Positions 62,221 to 64,000 of a DNA stretch of 64,000 nt are shown piece after piece. How positions within the stretch are numbered: the stretch's first letter is position 1; each line of letters opens with the position of its first letter. The notes beneath the pieces were generated by a model that searched no databases, was not told the DNA's origin, and saw only the letters and a program-made list of their open reading frames with translations. The position numbers were made by a program, and so were the translations under genes. This DNA is from Thermasporomyces composti (GTDB taxonomy: Bacteria > Actinomycetota > Actinomycetes > Propionibacteriales > Actinopolymorphaceae), in NCBI RefSeq assembly GCF_003386795.1, contig NZ_QTUC01000001.1, positions 248,001 through 312,000 on the forward strand, read 5' to 3'.

Positions 62221-63649
62221 CGTGCCTCGAGGCCAGTCGGGCGCTGGACGGCTTCGCCGGCGGGCGGTCTTAGCCGGGCTCCTGTCGGTCAGCGTGCCTC
62301 TCCCCGCGTGCTCGGCGGCCGGCGCACTGCTCGCCGATCGGCCGACCGTGCGGGTCGCGGTGACGTGGAGCGCCGCCGAGCTGTCGTTGTTCCGTCGGGT
62401 GATCGACGACCTGCGTCGCCTCCCCGGGGAGATGGCCTATGACGTCGACATCCTCCCCTACGGCGACGACATCTCGGCGGCCCTGGCGACCCGCGGCGCC
62501 GGCCGGCCAGACGTCGTCCTGCTGCCCCGGCCGGGCCTCGTCGCCGAGCACCTCGACGCTCTGGCACCGTTGCCCGCTGAGAGCTGGCCAGCGCCCGACA
62601 CCTACCCACCGGTGTGGCGGTCGCTGCTCTTCCATCGACATCCCCAGACCGGGGAGCAAGTCCCCTATGGCCTGCCGTTCAAGGTCGCCCACAAGTCCTT
62701 GGTGTGGTATCGGCCGTGCCAGTTCGAGCGTCTCGGTCTGCAACCCCCGCAGACCTGGTCGGACTGGCTCGCCCTCAACACCGAGCTGAGCCGGCAGGGG
62801 ATCCCCGCGTTGGCACTCGGTGGCGGGGACGGCTGGATGCTCACCGACTTCTTCGAGAACGTTCTCCTCGGACACTCCCCCTGCACCTACGACGCGCTCA
62901 GCGGGCCAGCGCCACGCCCGTGGCACGTGCCCGCCGTCCGAGAGGCGTTCCGTTCACTCGGTCAGATGTGGAGCACGCCCGGCGTGGTGGCGGGAGGGGT
63001 ACGTCGGGCGCTCGTCCAGCAGTTCTCGGACGCGGTGCTGGAGGTCTTCCGCTACCACCGCGCCGCGATGGTCGTGGCGCCCGACTTCGCCTGGCCGATC
63101 ATCGAGAGGTTCGGCATCGACCCCGACGGCTGTGACAACCCGGTCGGCACCTTCGCGTTCCCTCCCCCGCGCCGAGGCCAACCGCCGCTCGTCGCCGGAG
63201 GCGACGTCGTGGTGCTGACTCGACCAGCCCGGCCCGAGGCGCGGGACCTCCTCACCCGACTGGTCGACTCGCGAGCGGTCACGAGCTGGATCAGGGCCGG
63301 CGGCTTCGTCTCCCCCGACCTCACCGTGCCCGAGCGGCTGTACCCACCGGACATGCGTCCGGTCGTCCGCCAGCTTGTCAACGAACCGTTCCGCTTCGAC
63401 CTCTCCGACCAGATCGGGGCCGTCGGCGGCCAGGAGGGCCTCTGGCGGGTTCTCCAGCAGTTCCTGACGCGGGTGGGCGACCGGGATACGGCCGCAGTCG
63501 ACGTCGCCGCCGACGAGGCTGTCGCGCAGCTCCTCGCTCTGGAGGACGCCACCGTCGGTCGCGACGTGTCGTCGACGTGGGCGAGGCTGCGCGCCAGCTC
63601 CGCCGAACAGGTCGACCTGTGCGAACCAGGAGCCGGCGATGGCGGTTGA
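62213..63649 (+). CDS. extracellular solute-binding lipoprotein of sugar ABC transporter
   Basis: A 478-residue binding protein (SBP_bac_1 type). The N-terminus has a twin Arg region (RLRRRAVLAGLL) and lipobox LPAC (about residue 33), so it could be a Tat-exported lipoprotein. The mature part begins TVRVAVTWSAAELSLFRRV and includes YGLPFKVAHKSLVWYRPCQFERLGLQPPQTWSDWLAL, split over the typical hinge pattern. Such proteins bind oligosaccharides. It overlaps the pseudo-ATPase gene and the permease gene by 8 and 11 bases. Confidence 0.87.
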   Translation: MRSVPRGQSGAGRLRRRAVLAGLLSVSVPLPACSAAGALLADRPTVRVAVTWSAAELSLFRRVIDDLRRLPGEMAYDVDILPYGDDISAALATRGAGRPDVVLLPRPGLVAEHLDALAPLPAESWPAPDTYPPVWRSLLFHRHPQTGEQVPYGLPFKVAHKSLVWYRPCQFERLGLQPPQTWSDWLALNTELSRQGIPALALGGGDGWMLTDFFENVLLGHSPCTYDALSGPAPRPWHVPAVREAFRSLGQMWSTPGVVAGGVRRALVQQFSDAVLEVFRYHRAAMVVAPDFAWPIIERFGIDPDGCDNPVGTFAFPPPRRGQPPLVAGGDVVVLTRPARPEARDLLTRLVDSRAVTSWIRAGGFVSPDLTVPERLYPPDMRPVVRQLVNEPFRFDLSDQIGAVGGQEGLWRVLQQFLTRVGDRDTAAVDVAADEAVAQLLALEDATVGRDVSSTWARLRASSAEQVDLCEPGAGDGG

Positions 63650-64000
63650 GAGCCACCGCGGCCTGCGCCTGGAAGTCACCAGTCGTCCGATGAGCGGACG
63701 GCTGGTACCCGGACGGCCGCCCCGCAAGATCGGCCGGTACCTGCTCGGTCTTCCGGCCGCGACCCTGGTCCTCCTGCTGGTCACACCCATGCTGCGAACG
63801 CTCGTGTGGGCGTTCCGGGAGGATGGGTCGTGGACGCTGCGCCACCTCGTCGGCGTCCTGGCCGACGGCGCGACCCAGCGCGCGTTGCTGCACACCCTCG
63901 CCTGGGTCGGCATCGCCGCCGGCTTGGTCGTCGTCTCCTTCTTGCTGGCGTTGGCCAGCCTGCGCTTCGAGCGCTGGGGCACCGCGTTCATGGGCGTGCT
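63639..64000 (+). CDS. sugar ABC transporter permease, cut by window edge
   Basis: An open frame from the ATG at 63639 to the window edge (120 codons visible). After a ~30-residue basic N-terminus it has a first helix (GRYLLGLPAATLVLLLVTPMLR) and a second (TLAWVGIAAGLVVVSFLLALASL) with the MalF-type GSWTLRHLVGVL loop. It is the first permease of the operon; a second and the true ATPase, if any, would lie beyond the edge. Confidence 0.82.
   Translation, partial: MAVESHRGLRLEVTSRPMSGRLVPGRPPRKIGRYLLGLPAATLVLLLVTPMLRTLVWAFREDGSWTLRHLVGVLADGATQRALLHTLAWVGIAAGLVVVSFLLALASLRFERWGTAFMGV

Overview
The window is very GC-rich, densely packed actinobacterial chromosome. Genes commonly start with GTG, and ATGA/GTGA stop-start overlaps are frequent. 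Lineage markers are a MacS-type histidine kinase, an Scr1-like HTH regulator followed by a DUF397 protein, a PimB-like mannosyltransferase, a DUF2510 protein, and a split bcc-aa3 respiratory cluster (ctaE-qcrCAB and ctaCDF). This points to a filamentous or Propionibacteriales-type actinomycete. I cannot name the genus from sequence alone. I saw no rRNA, tRNA, CRISPR array, insertion sequence or phage.

Layout. 1-5 kb: partial sensor kinase, acyltransferase and esterase, then an XRE/DUF5753 regulator with its DUF397 partner. 5-12 kb: a large secreted multidomain GH30 glycanase, an AKR-SDR-cupin operon and an EEP-fold hydrolase. 12-24 kb: one long minus-strand myo-inositol regulon (iolG, iolC, a Cgl0159-type aldolase candidate, iolB, iolD, iolA, an ABC sugar transporter, iolE and a second iolG-like gene). 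It is divergent from a GntR regulator, and a recognisable promoter and operator lie between them. 25-32 kb: two tandem ROK sugar kinases, an SRPBCC protein, a DUF3500 protein, a broken UdgX uracil-DNA glycosylase, a MoaD-like plus beta-propeller pair, and an unusual SRPBCC-aminoglycoside-phosphotransferase-like fusion. 32-45 kb: envelope and housekeeping genes: a membrane spermidine-synthase-like protein, a PimB-like glycosyltransferase, an M48 peptidase, a second zinc peptidase, an NlpC/P60 hydrolase behind a c-di-AMP (ydaO) riboswitch, a NYN RNase-like protein, a methyltransferase, a DEDD/GIY-YIG nuclease and an Lrp-type sensor domain. 45-57 kb: trpD, a pseudo-receiver protein, ctaE-qcrC-qcrA-qcrB, an L,D-transpeptidase, and ctaC-ctaD-ctaF. 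57-64 kb: a lipoprotein, an L-fucose-type dehydrogenase/lactonase pair with an M81 peptidase, then an ABC operon whose first gene is an ATPase-like protein with no Walker A motif.

How the genes work together. The inositol regulon encodes uptake (binding protein, permease, ATPase) and essentially every step from myo-inositol to acetyl-CoA and dihydroxyacetone phosphate. The two ctaE/qcr and ctaCDF operons together encode a complete bcc-aa3 oxidase branch, with an envelope-remodelling L,D-transpeptidase between them. The GH30 glycanase, the two sugar aldo-keto reductases, the fuconolactonase-like hydrolase and two sugar ABC systems suggest a plant-polysaccharide-degrading lifestyle.

Most worth a second look: the Walker-A-less ABC protein in a transporter operon, the SRPBCC-kinase fusion, the MoaD/beta-propeller couple sitting on a truncated udgX, the c-di-AMP riboswitch with a clear promoter, and two unrelated tandem duplications that each copy a Shine-Dalgarno-like sequence next to a start codon.
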